DNA from: an uncultured Collinsella sp.
GTDB taxonomy: Bacteria; Actinomycetota; Coriobacteriia; Coriobacteriales; Coriobacteriaceae
Length of the DNA: 64,000 bases
Reading direction: 5' to 3'
Assembly (NCBI GenBank): GCA_905199225.1
Contig: CAJKFS010000004.1
Location: 1-64,000, forward strand
The notes under the pieces were generated by a model, which searched no databases, was not told where the DNA came from, and saw only the letters and a list, made by a program, of their open reading frames with translations. Both the position numbers and the translations under genes were made by a program. Positions 27,592 through 35,115 of the stretch are shown in pieces (position 1 is the first letter of the stretch; each line of letters opens with the position of its first letter).

Positions 27592-28638
27592 ATGCAAAAG
27601 CCTGCGTTTGCCTTCCAGTGGCACATTACGGATGAATGCGACCAGCGTTGCAAACATTGCTATATCTTTGCCAACGGTGCCTGCGCCGGTTTCAAGCGCA
27701 TGCCGTGGGAACAGATGGTCCAAGTCGTCGATCAGGCCCAGGCGCTCTGCGAGCGCATCGGTCGTCAGCCGTACATTTACGTTACAGGCGGTGACCCCAT
27801 TCTTCATCCCGATTTTTGGCGCCTTGCCGAGCTCCTGCACGAACGCGGTTTTATGTGGTGCGTGATGGGCAATCCGTTCCATCTGACCGACGAGGTCTGC
27901 GCTCGCATGAAAGAGCTGGGTTGTCGTAAATACCAGCTCTCGCTCGATGGACTCGAGGCGACGCACGACTACTTCCGTAAACCCGGCTCGTTTGCCGAGA
28001 CCTTGCGCGCCATCGGTTGCCTTAAGCGCACCGGCATCTGGGTCGCCGTCATGAATACAGTATCGAGCATGAATGCTGCCGAGCTGCCGCAGCTCATCGA
28101 TCTGGTGGCAAGCCTCGAGGTCGATGTGTTCGCCTTTGGACGGTACTGCCCCACGTCGGGTCAAAAGCGTGACGAGTTTCATCTGGAGCCGCTGGAGTAT
28201 CGCGATGTATTGCTGGCCGCACAAGAGCGCATGGAGTTCCATCGGGCGGCGGGCTGCAAGACGTTCTTCCAGCTCAAGGACCACCTGTGGACGCTGCTTT
28301 TGTGGGAACAGGGTAAGTTCACCATTCCTGAGGATGCCAAGCCCGGCATGATCTATGACGGCTGCCACTGCGGTACGGGCCATATGACGGTGCTGCCTAC
28401 GGGCGATGTCTATGCGTGTCGTCGCATGGAGAGTAAGGTGGGTAACGTTGCCGAGAATTCGCTGGAGGAGCTCTTCTTCTCTCCACAAATGGAAGCCAAG
28501 CGCGATTTTAAGAAGTTCAAGAAATGCTCTAAGTGTGAGCTCTTCGGTTGGTGCCGTGGGTGTCCTGCGGTGACGTACGGCTACACGGGTGATATGTACG
28601 ATGCCGATCCCCAGTGCTGGAAAGAGATTGAGGAGTAG
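27592..28638 (+). CDS. radical SAM/SPASM protein of the ACGX system
   Basis: A 348-residue radical SAM enzyme. The start at 27592 follows AGGGAG by seven bases. The SAM-binding cluster motif is Cys16-x3-Cys20-x2-Cys23 (DECDQRCKHCY), and VTGGDP is the SAM-contact segment. The C-terminal SPASM region carries at least seven cysteines (CHCGTG, YACRR, CSKCELFGWCRGCP, CW) for auxiliary clusters. Enzymes of this type make thioether or other crosslinks at cysteines of peptides. The cysteine-repeat peptide two genes upstream is the obvious substrate. The reaction is not known. Confidence 0.85.
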   Translation: MQKPAFAFQWHITDECDQRCKHCYIFANGACAGFKRMPWEQMVQVVDQAQALCERIGRQPYIYVTGGDPILHPDFWRLAELLHERGFMWCVMGNPFHLTDEVCARMKELGCRKYQLSLDGLEATHDYFRKPGSFAETLRAIGCLKRTGIWVAVMNTVSSMNAAELPQLIDLVASLEVDVFAFGRYCPTSGQKRDEFHLEPLEYRDVLLAAQERMEFHRAAGCKTFFQLKDHLWTLLLWEQGKFTIPEDAKPGMIYDGCHCGTGHMTVLPTGDVYACRRMESKVGNVAENSLEELFFSPQMEAKRDFKKFKKCSKCELFGWCRGCPAVTYGYTGDMYDADPQCWKEIEE

Positions 28639-28645
28639 GATTGCT

Positions 28646-28693
28646 ATGGATACGCTTTAGTTAATCAAAACGAGGCGTTCGATCCGGAAGTAC
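28646..28693 (+). other. 5' end of nitroreductase gene disrupted by amber codon
   Basis: ATG at 28646, with AGGAG upstream, opens the frame of the nitroreductase, but codon 5 is TAG (28658-28660). The codons after it read LIKTRRSIRKYVDK, the normal N-terminus of this family including the arginines that hold the FMN phosphate. A CAG-to-TAG change would explain it. Confidence 0.7.
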
Positions 28694-29224
28694 GTGGACA
28701 AACAGGTGCCTCGCGAGGATGTCGAGAAGGTGCTTGAGGCGGGGATTTATGCCGCCAACGCCGGTGGCGGACAGCGCAGCATGGTGGTTGCCGTGCGCAA
28801 CGCTGAGCTTGCTGCGCGCATCGGCCGCATGAACATGGCGGGCTTTAGTCGCACCGGCCTGGTGGGTAACTACGTGAGTCGCGATCAGCCGAGCGTCATC
28901 GACAACCCGGCGATTAAAAATGGCTTTTACGATGCGCCGACCGTGTTTTGTATCTTTTGCCAGGAGCGTTTTTTGTTTAGTGTTGCCGATGCCTTTGCCA
29001 TTGCGCAGAACATGACGCTCGAGGCCCATGCGTTGGGACTTGGAAGCTGCATCGTCAGCCGCGCCGAGAAAACCTTTGCCTCGGAAGAAGGCCAGGAGCT
29101 GCTTAAATCTTGGGGCGTGCCGGAGGGCTATATCTGCCGAGCGTTCGTAACGCTCGGATACTGCGATGGCCCCTATCCTGCCGCCAAACCGCGCCGCGAC
29201 GGTCGCTCGCTTATCGTCGAGTAG
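28694..29224 (+). CDS. nitroreductase-family protein, 5' end interrupted
   Basis: The intact frame from GTG 28694 encodes 176 residues of an FMN-dependent nitroreductase-type protein (DVEKVLEAGIYAANAGGGQR, AIAQNMTLEAHALGLGSCIV, LGYCDGPYP). The natural start is probably ATG at 28646, but an in-frame TAG at codon 5 separates it from the FMN-binding RRSIR segment. Translation from 28694 would lack those residues and has no good ribosome binding site. The gene may be a recent pseudogene, a strain variant, a sequencing error or a case of readthrough. It is last in the ACGX operon, just after the radical SAM gene. Confidence 0.7.
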   Translation: MDKQVPREDVEKVLEAGIYAANAGGGQRSMVVAVRNAELAARIGRMNMAGFSRTGLVGNYVSRDQPSVIDNPAIKNGFYDAPTVFCIFCQERFLFSVADAFAIAQNMTLEAHALGLGSCIVSRAEKTFASEEGQELLKSWGVPEGYICRAFVTLGYCDGPYPAAKPRRDGRSLIVE

Positions 29225-29227
29225 CCA

Positions 29228-29342
29228 TCGGGGACGTTCTTTAACGACTAGTCATTTAGGAACACCCAACGACTACCTACAAAAAGCTGTACGCCAGCAT
29301 CCAAAGATGTCGAAAAATGTCGACTTTGGATGCTGGCGTACA
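29228..29342. repeat. composite hairpin element, copy B
   Basis: It begins three bases after the nitroreductase stop. The first hairpin is degenerate on its right side (GGAACACCC instead of GAACGTCCCC). The second (29288-29342) has perfect 19-bp arms starting TGTACGCCAGC. Confidence 0.8.
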
Positions 29343-29369
29343 TGTTTTGGGCTGGCGGGGGAGCGGGTT

Positions 29370-29636
29370 CTAGGCAATCATTGCATCGAGTGTAATGAGC
29401 TCCCTGAGTCGCTCCGTGCGTGTTTGCCCATGACGCTTTGCCTTTTCGTCAAACGCCTCAAGAATCGATTCGCCCACACGTGCCGATAAAACGACGCTCG
29501 GCTCATCAGAGATCGGCGGTCTTCCCAACTTGATGGTGCGACCTTTTGGCCACTCATCTTTTTCGTAGGCTTCTGCGGCTTTCTCCAACTCTCCAGGGGC
29601 AAATCCCATCATTTTTTCGAGCTGCTCAGCATTCAT
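29370..29636 (-). CDS. antitoxin-like protein
   Basis: An 88-residue protein starting at 29636 (MNAEQLEKMMG). The C-terminal half (PSVVLSARVGESILEAFDEK then TRTERLRELI) looks like a ribbon-helix-helix DNA-binding domain of CopG/Arc type. It follows the putative toxin gene by eight bases on the minus strand, and a palindrome precedes the pair. This toxin-first order is seen in BrnT/BrnA-type systems. The assignment is by size, order and fold impression, not by a strong family match. Confidence 0.6.
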   Translation of the reverse strand: MNAEQLEKMMGFAPGELEKAAEAYEKDEWPKGRTIKLGRPPISDEPSVVLSARVGESILEAFDEKAKRHGQTRTERLRELITLDAMIA

Positions 29637-29644
29637 AGCGCCTC

Positions 29645-29911
29645 CTATCGATCGATCCCGATTTCTTTGAGCACCTTGCGCGTGGGAGGAACAAGGGCGT
29701 GGAAAATGATGTAGCCATCTTGTTCGGAGCAATACCGAGCGATGAGCTCCATGAGGCGGTTTCTTCCATCAAGTCCAACAAGAACGTAATCAATACCCCC
29801 ATTTTCAAGGTCACGCCTGAACCATACGAAAGCGGAGTTCCAGGCGCATGTAATATCCGTCTCTGTCAGCCCGTGTTTGAGGGCATGGGGATGGATTGCG
29901 ATGAGCTCCAT
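29645..29911 (-). CDS. BrnT-like toxin candidate
   Basis: An 88-residue protein starting ATG at 29911 after AAAAGAGAGG. It contains HPHALKHGL near the N-terminus, then VLVGLDGRNRLMELIA and PPTRKVLKEIG, a layout reminiscent of the BrnT RNase fold. An alternative TTG start at 29947 would run through the palindrome that I read as the operator, so ATG is preferred. The antitoxin-like gene follows eight bases downstream. Toxicity cannot be judged from sequence. Confidence 0.55.
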   Translation of the reverse strand: MELIAIHPHALKHGLTETDITCAWNSAFVWFRRDLENGGIDYVLVGLDGRNRLMELIARYCSEQDGYIIFHALVPPTRKVLKEIGIDR

Positions 29912-29922
29912 AAGGGCCTCTC

Positions 29923-29950
29923 TTTTTGTATACAGTTTTGTAGACAAAAA
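29923..29950. promoter_or_regulatory. operator-like palindrome before the toxin-antitoxin pair
   Basis: Two 12-bp arms, TTTTTGTATACA and TGTAGACAAAAA, are separated by GTTT and differ at one position. The site ends 11 bp before the toxin ATG. Its position fits autorepression by a ribbon-helix-helix antitoxin. Confidence 0.5.
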
Positions 29951-29968
29951 TGCAAGCAGCTAATGTAA

Positions 29969-31255
29969 CTAAGCAGCTTGTTTTGACTGGGCAGTTTGAC
30001 TTGAAATAGAGATTGCGGGCTTCATCGCTTCTTCGCTTTTCAGTTCGGTATGCGAGCGTCCGTTGAACTCCCAGAGGGGAGCATCCTCATAGATCCTCGA
30101 GAGGAGTTTAGAAACTTTGGCAGTTTTCTCACATTCGTAAAACTCGGGTCGCACGACAATCAGCAAGAAAGCGGCGTCATCGGCTATTTGCTGTGCCGTC
30201 GGCATGCCGTTGAGTCCAACAGAACGCATTAGTTTTGTCATGATAAAGTCGAACTCGTCTTCTCTTGCGTGAAGTTCGGCCGCTTTGAGCTTGGGGTCCT
30301 TCAAGACATATTGCTTGAGATGCTCAGCGGACCGAATGTTCTTTATGGAGCCGTTGATGACTTCCTCATAGCGGAGTTCTTTTATTGGAAGACGCTCATG
30401 TCCAGCGAATATTGCTGCCATCCTAATGCCAACGCGTCGTTCGCGCAGCGCGCGCATCTCGTCAGTGTATTCGCTATGCCGTTCGTATTTACGATAAGAG
30501 TAGCCGTAGTCATCGTAGCAATAGGGAGCTTCGTCGACAGCGTTATCGAGTTCGGGCGCTATGAGGTAGAGCGTCCCATCCTTGGACATGATGCACGGGT
30601 TGTCAATTTGCCCCGATTCATTCCTGATTTGCCAAATAGTTTCATTCATCTCAAATATCGATACCGGATTGGGGGCGTAGGAGTTGTAGAGCTCAATTAG
30701 CTTATCGAGTGAGATGATCCCGCAAGCATCTGTGTAGGCGCGGGCAAAGCGCCATACTTCTTGATTCGGTTCAAGCTTACGACGCTCCCAGGCGTCCAAA
30801 ACATCCTGCGGACTCCGATAGTGGGCATGGCGATCAATGCGCGATGAACTCCAATGGTTATCTGCGGCAACGTTCATTAGGTCTAGGCGTAGATCTTTGT
30901 TTGCGATGCGAGCAAGCGACTGATAGTGGTCCAGGTCAAGCTCCGGTCGAAAAGGCATGTCTTTTGGAACGATTCTCGCGAGCTTTATGCAGCGCTTGAG
31001 ATAAGTCGGACCCAAGCTTGGGCTAAAGTGCTGTTTGAGGTGGCAGGCGATGGGCGAGAGCAAGCCGTTGAGATTGGAGATGGGATATCCGGCAATCTCT
31101 TGTTCAAGACGGCGTCCAATGAGCAGTGCTCCTTCCGAAGAGGTCTCATGATTAATGTCCTTCTGCCCGAGGCACTTGGCCTCGACGATCTTACTGACAT
31201 CTGAGCAAGCGCTCGAGATGGTGTCGGGCGAAAGGGTTGGAATCTTTTTAGCCAT
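29969..31255 (-). CDS. unrecognised protein under a LexA-type promoter
   Basis: A 428-residue protein that I cannot assign. I start it at 31255 (MAKKIPTLSPD) with AGGAG upstream. An in-frame ATG at 31408, with GGAGG six bases before it, would add 51 residues of low protein character. The middle (FARAYTDACGIISLDKLIEL, ESGQIDNPCIMSKDGTLYLI) looks globular; the N-terminal part is helical and charged (SSSRIDRHAHYRSPQDVLDA); no membrane segment is seen. A perfect LexA-consensus site overlaps the -35 of its predicted promoter, so it is probably induced by DNA damage. A role in the SOS response, a mobile element or defence is possible. Confidence 0.7.
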   Translation of the reverse strand: MAKKIPTLSPDTISSACSDVSKIVEAKCLGQKDINHETSSEGALLIGRRLEQEIAGYPISNLNGLLSPIACHLKQHFSPSLGPTYLKRCIKLARIVPKDMPFRPELDLDHYQSLARIANKDLRLDLMNVAADNHWSSSRIDRHAHYRSPQDVLDAWERRKLEPNQEVWRFARAYTDACGIISLDKLIELYNSYAPNPVSIFEMNETIWQIRNESGQIDNPCIMSKDGTLYLIAPELDNAVDEAPYCYDDYGYSYRKYERHSEYTDEMRALRERRVGIRMAAIFAGHERLPIKELRYEEVINGSIKNIRSAEHLKQYVLKDPKLKAAELHAREDEFDFIMTKLMRSVGLNGMPTAQQIADDAAFLLIVVRPEFYECEKTAKVSKLLSRIYEDAPLWEFNGRSHTELKSEEAMKPAISISSQTAQSKQAA

Positions 31256-31448
31256 AATGATGCACTCCTGTGAACTCACGGATAACGGAAACGTTTGGTT
31301 GTGAGTGCCGTTCTTTGATGGCGACGGCGAACAGGAGCGCAGCCTGTCTGAGGTGGACGAGTGCGGTAACCACTGATCTTGCTTACCGAGCCCGCTCCGG
31401 CGTGTCATTGGGGACCTCCGCGGGAGCTCACGATCATCCTCATGCCTC
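31256..31448 (-). promoter_or_regulatory. long leader of the SOS-type gene
   Basis: About 190 nt separate the predicted transcription start from the ATG at 31255. On the minus strand the leader has a 12-codon frame (MRMIVSSRGGPQ) whose TGA overlaps the ATG at 31408. A hairpin ACTCAC/GTGAGT lies shortly before the AGGAG ribosome binding site. Confidence 0.4.
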
Positions 31449-31454
31449 GAAGTG

Positions 31455-31484
31455 AGTATAGCATAAAAACCAAACGCATGTTCG
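31455..31484 (-). promoter_or_regulatory. predicted SOS promoter with consensus LexA box
   Basis: On the minus strand CGAACATGCGTTTG (31471-31484) matches the Gram-positive LexA consensus CGAACRNRYGTTYG at every position. It overlaps the -35 region (GAACAT), and TATACT (31455-31460) lies 17 bp downstream as the -10. Confidence 0.7.
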
Positions 31485-31530
31485 ATATATTTCGAGAAAG
31501 TGAATCCAGTTAGTCAACCCAGTTAGTCAT

Positions 31531-31644
31531 CGGGGACGTTCTTTAACGACCAGTCATTTAGGAACACCCAACGACTACCTACAAAAAGCTGTACACCAGC
31601 ATCCAAAGATGTCGAAAAATGTCGACTTTGGATGCTGGTGTACA
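31531..31644. repeat. composite hairpin element, copy C
   Basis: Same organisation as copies A and B. The second hairpin (31590-31644) has perfect 19-bp arms starting TGTACACCAGC. Compared with copy B one arm base changes G to A and the facing base changes C to T, so pairing is kept. Confidence 0.8.
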
Positions 31645-31689
31645 TGTTTGGGTCGTATGGGTTGGGACGAGCCGATCGCAATGCGCGTG

Positions 31690-31935
31690 CTAGAGCAGAT
31701 TCTCCTGCGCCCATGCGATGATGTCGCTCGACTCGTAAAGCGGCTTGCCGTCGATGAACAGGCAGGGAACTTGGCGCTTTCCGCCGACGGCGATGAGTGT
31801 CTGTTCGGCTTCGGCATCGGTCGAGATATTCCGCTCGGGGATGGTCACGCCGTTATCCGTCAGGAAGCGCTTCACCTTAATGCAATACGGGCATCCGGTC
31901 ATAACGTACAGCACGAGTTCGTGATTTGTAGCCAT
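31690..31935 (-). CDS. glutaredoxin-like protein
   Basis: An 81-residue glutaredoxin starting at 31935 (MATNHELVLY), four bases after GGAG. The redox site is CPYC in VMTGCPYCIKVKRFL, the cis-Pro segment is RQVPCLFIDG, and a C-terminal helix follows. It would reduce disulphides in the cytoplasm, possibly with a low-molecular-weight thiol. It lies downstream of the TipAS-like regulator on the same strand, with 51 bp between them. Confidence 0.9.
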   Translation of the reverse strand: MATNHELVLYVMTGCPYCIKVKRFLTDNGVTIPERNISTDAEAEQTLIAVGGKRQVPCLFIDGKPLYESSDIIAWAQENLL

Positions 31936-31986
31936 AGGTCTCCAATCGGTTGGTGCTTTGATTGAGATACCCAAAGCCGCTGCAAT

Positions 31987-32814
31987 CTAAGCGCGAGCCA
32001 ACGACGACTCGATAGCCTGAACCAGAAACGCCGTGGCTCCGGTGCCGCATGGCTTGTCGTAGTAGTCTACAAAGCGCTGGTCGGCGAGGTAGCCGTGGGC
32101 GAGCCCCAGATATGCCTCGTCTTGGGGCTCGCTGCCCCAGTTGAGAGCAATCCAGCGGCGATGCATTGCGACAAGCTTGCGAGCCTCGCCGCCTTCCGGT
32201 TCGCCATCGCCCATGGTAATCGAGAGCTGGCCCAAAATGGCGCGTTCAAGCTCCTTCATGTCGTTCCATGTCTGAGGGTCCATGTCCAGCAGCGCTTCGT
32301 TTGCCGCATCGACGGCTTCATCACCATAACGCGTCCGGGCCTCGATGCCGTAGCGCTCCTCGTTTTCCCGCACGGTGCGCCAGCGCTCCAGCTGCGGCAG
32401 GACGGCGCCCATGAGCGAGACGGCTTCGTCGAGTGACATGCCGGTGTTTTGTGCCAGGCGCGGGGCACAATCCTCGATCATTGCCTCCATGGTGGTCTCG
32501 TAGGTGTATTTGCCGTGGTCATAGCACCACTTGCAGTAATGGTCGGTCGTGGCGCCTGTGGCATCGGTGCCGCAGTCATCGGGCGTGAGCAGCATGCCGC
32601 AGCTCTCGCAGTAGTGCTCGGGCATTTCGAGCAGGTGAGACAGCGGCTCTCCGGTTACGGCGGCGATGAGCTTCATCATGTCGATGCCTGGCGTGACTTC
32701 GCCGCGCTCCCAGCGGCTGACGGCTTGGCGCGTTACGTAGAGCTTGGCGGCGAGCTGCTCTTGGGTGAGATTGTTGGCGCGACGGACGGCGATGAGTTTT
32801 TCTGCAAAGGCCAT
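31987..32814 (-). CDS. XRE-type regulator with zinc ribbon and TipAS-like domain
   Basis: A 275-residue protein starting at 32814 after GGGAGGAG. Residues 1-60 are an XRE helix-turn-helix (NLTQEQLAAKLYVTRQAVSR). Residues about 68-100 form a zinc ribbon (CESCGMLL then CKWCYDHG). The C-terminal part (about 150-275) resembles the TipAS ligand-binding domain (RYGDEAVDAANEALLDMDPQ, HRRWIALNWG). Such regulators can sense drugs or other small molecules. The glutaredoxin gene follows on the same strand. Confidence 0.85.
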   Translation of the reverse strand: MAFAEKLIAVRRANNLTQEQLAAKLYVTRQAVSRWERGEVTPGIDMMKLIAAVTGEPLSHLLEMPEHYCESCGMLLTPDDCGTDATGATTDHYCKWCYDHGKYTYETTMEAMIEDCAPRLAQNTGMSLDEAVSLMGAVLPQLERWRTVRENEERYGIEARTRYGDEAVDAANEALLDMDPQTWNDMKELERAILGQLSITMGDGEPEGGEARKLVAMHRRWIALNWGSEPQDEAYLGLAHGYLADQRFVDYYDKPCGTGATAFLVQAIESSLARA

Positions 32815-32955
32815 GACGGCTCCTCCCTGCTGGCTGATGGCTTAAGCATACGCGGCGGCTAGTGCCCTTCCAAGCAACCGTTGGTTGCATAATCGGCGGC
32901 CGCAGTAGGGAATTGCGCACAGCGCCTCGCGCACCCATGCCGTACAATGACCGGC

Positions 32956-33693
32956 ATGGAACCTATCGCACACATACATACCGATCTGCCACAGAAGTTT
33001 GGCATTCCGCGCAACAGCTTTTTGGCACCCCATCTTGAGGGACGCATTGTCTTTGAGTCGGAGTTTGCCTCTAACGCCGCGGTTGCAGGGCTCGAGTCCT
33101 TCTCGCACTTGTGGCTGCTTTGGCGCTTTGAAAACGGAACGCCGGGCGGCACGGCAGAGGATATTGCTGCCGACGCCAAAACACAGGACAAAACTGGCAC
33201 CAATGCCAAGTGGTCAAAGACCGTACGTCCGCCACGTCTGGGCGGTGCCGAGCGCGTGGGCGTGTTTGCCACGCGTAGCCCGTTTCGCCCCAATTCCATC
33301 GGCCTTACCTGCGTAAAGCTCGACCGCGTTGATCTTACCGTTGACGGTCCCATCATCCACGTGCTGGGAGCCGACCTGCGCGACGGTACGCCCATCTACG
33401 ACATCAAGCCCTATATTCCGTTTGCGGACTGCCATCCGGACGCAACGGGCGGCTGGATCGAGGACAACCCGTGGCAAGAGCTCGACGTTGAGTTTCCACA
33501 AGCGCTGCAAGACAAGGTCCCGTCCACAAAGTTGCCCGGCTTAATCGAGGTCCTTCGCCAGGATCCACGCCGTGCCGGCAGCAAACACGAGCCCGATCGT
33601 GTCTACCACTTGGCATACGCCGGGCTCGATATATCGTTTACGGTCGATGGGCCGCAGCTTACCGTGACGGATGTCGATGACGCGCAAGGCTAG
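32956..33693 (+). CDS. trmO: tRNA (t6A37) methyltransferase TrmO
   Basis: A 245-residue TsaA/TrmO protein that methylates t6A at position 37 of tRNA-Thr. Family motifs include HTDLPQKFGIPRN near the N-terminus, VFESEF, LESFSHLWLLW, PPRLGGAERVGVFATRSPFR and NSIGLTCVKL. The C-terminal extension (YDIKPYIPFADC and beyond) is normal for the longer form. I prefer ATG 32956; ATG 32947 overlaps the -10-like TACAAT. There is no ribosome binding site before either, so the message may be leaderless. Confidence 0.9.
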   Translation: MEPIAHIHTDLPQKFGIPRNSFLAPHLEGRIVFESEFASNAAVAGLESFSHLWLLWRFENGTPGGTAEDIAADAKTQDKTGTNAKWSKTVRPPRLGGAERVGVFATRSPFRPNSIGLTCVKLDRVDLTVDGPIIHVLGADLRDGTPIYDIKPYIPFADCHPDATGGWIEDNPWQELDVEFPQALQDKVPSTKLPGLIEVLRQDPRRAGSKHEPDRVYHLAYAGLDISFTVDGPQLTVTDVDDAQG

Positions 33694-33807
33694 CCTCCGC
33701 GGCGCTTACACTCAGGTCAAACTTAGCATTAAAACTCATGCCAAAGCCGTCCGTCCTGGTGGACAATAACGCCTACCGAATCATTCCGCTCTGCACGGGG
33801 GTTCAGC

Positions 33808-35019
33808 ATGAAATACGACTTCACTTCAATCATCGACCGCCACGGCATGGACTCCATCGCCGTTGACTCTTGGGGTGAGATCCCCGGTATGGCTCCGAAC
33901 GCACCCGACGAGGGCTTCGACCGCATTCCCATGTGGGTGGCGGACATGAACTTCGCCACGGTGCCTACAGTCCAGGAGCACATCATTCAGCGCGCCCAGC
34001 ACCCCATGTTTGGTTACTTCAATCCGCGTTCCGGGTACTTCGACCGCATCATCGAATGGCAGAGCCGCCGTAATGGCGTCGAGGGCCTGGCGCCTGAGCA
34101 TATCGGCTACGAAAACGGCGTGCTGGGCGGTGTCGTGTCGACGCTGCGCGCGTATGTCCAGCCGGGCGATGCGGTGTTGGTCCACAGCCCCACCTACATC
34201 GGCTTCACCAAGTCCATCGAGGCCGCGGGCTATCGCATTGTCCACAGCCCGCTTCAGCTCGACGACCAGAGCGTGTGGCGCATGGACTTTGAGGATATGG
34301 AGCGCAAACTCGCCCAAAACCACATCCATGCCGCAGTGTTCTGCTCGCCGCACAATCCCTGCGGCCGCGTATGGGATCGCGACGAGATCGAGCACGCCAT
34401 GCACATTTATCGCGAGCACGATTGCGTGGTGATCTCGGACGAGATTTGGTCCGATATCATTCTGCCGGGACACAAGCACATCCCGAAGCAGTCGGTGAGC
34501 GAGGATGCCCGCATGCGCACGGTTGCTCTCTATGCGCCGAGCAAGACGTTTAACCTGGCGGGCCTGGTCGGCAGCTACCACATCATCTATAACGAGACGC
34601 TGCGCGACCGCGTGTGCGCCGTGTCCAACAAGACTCACTACAACGAGATGAATGTCCTCTCCATGTATGCGCTTATCGGCGCCTACCGGCCGCAGGGCTA
34701 CGAGTGGGTGGACGAGCTTAACCAGGTGCTTGCCGGCAATATCGAGTACTTCTGCAATTACGTGGACGAGCATTTTGAGGGCGTGTCCTATTCGCGTCCG
34801 CAGGGCACCTACATGGTGTTTCTGGACTGCACCGAGTGGTGCCGCGAGCATGGCCGCGATATTCAGTGGCTTCTCGACGAGGGCGCCCGCGTGGGCGTTG
34901 GCTATCAGGACGGCCGCCCGTTCCATGGCCCCTGCCACATTCGCGTGAATCTGGCGCTGCCGCTTTCGCGCGTAAGGGAAGCGTGCGACCGCCTAGACCG
35001 CTACGTTTTTGGGGTATAG
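33808..35019 (+). CDS. MalY/PatB-family PLP-dependent aminotransferase (C-S lyase)
   Basis: A 403-residue fold-type I PLP enzyme. The PLP lysine is Lys246 in APSKTFNLAG. FSPHNPCGRVW-like CSPHNPCGRVWD, VISDEIWSDI and the N-terminal PMWVADMNF are characteristic of MalY/PatB cystathionine beta-lyases. It likely cleaves C-S bonds of cystathionine or cysteine conjugates to pyruvate, ammonia and a thiol. The start at 33808 has GGGGG upstream. It stands alone on the plus strand after trmO. Confidence 0.9.
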   Translation: MKYDFTSIIDRHGMDSIAVDSWGEIPGMAPNAPDEGFDRIPMWVADMNFATVPTVQEHIIQRAQHPMFGYFNPRSGYFDRIIEWQSRRNGVEGLAPEHIGYENGVLGGVVSTLRAYVQPGDAVLVHSPTYIGFTKSIEAAGYRIVHSPLQLDDQSVWRMDFEDMERKLAQNHIHAAVFCSPHNPCGRVWDRDEIEHAMHIYREHDCVVISDEIWSDIILPGHKHIPKQSVSEDARMRTVALYAPSKTFNLAGLVGSYHIIYNETLRDRVCAVSNKTHYNEMNVLSMYALIGAYRPQGYEWVDELNQVLAGNIEYFCNYVDEHFEGVSYSRPQGTYMVFLDCTEWCREHGRDIQWLLDEGARVGVGYQDGRPFHGPCHIRVNLALPLSRVREACDRLDRYVFGV

Positions 35020-35115
35020 GGGTCGCACGATTCGGGTACTGCGGCTTGCGCCCGTGTCGTCAATGGGCATGGCCGCATAGAGCGCAGAGGGTTGCGAGCG
35101 CGTTTTCCACGTCTG

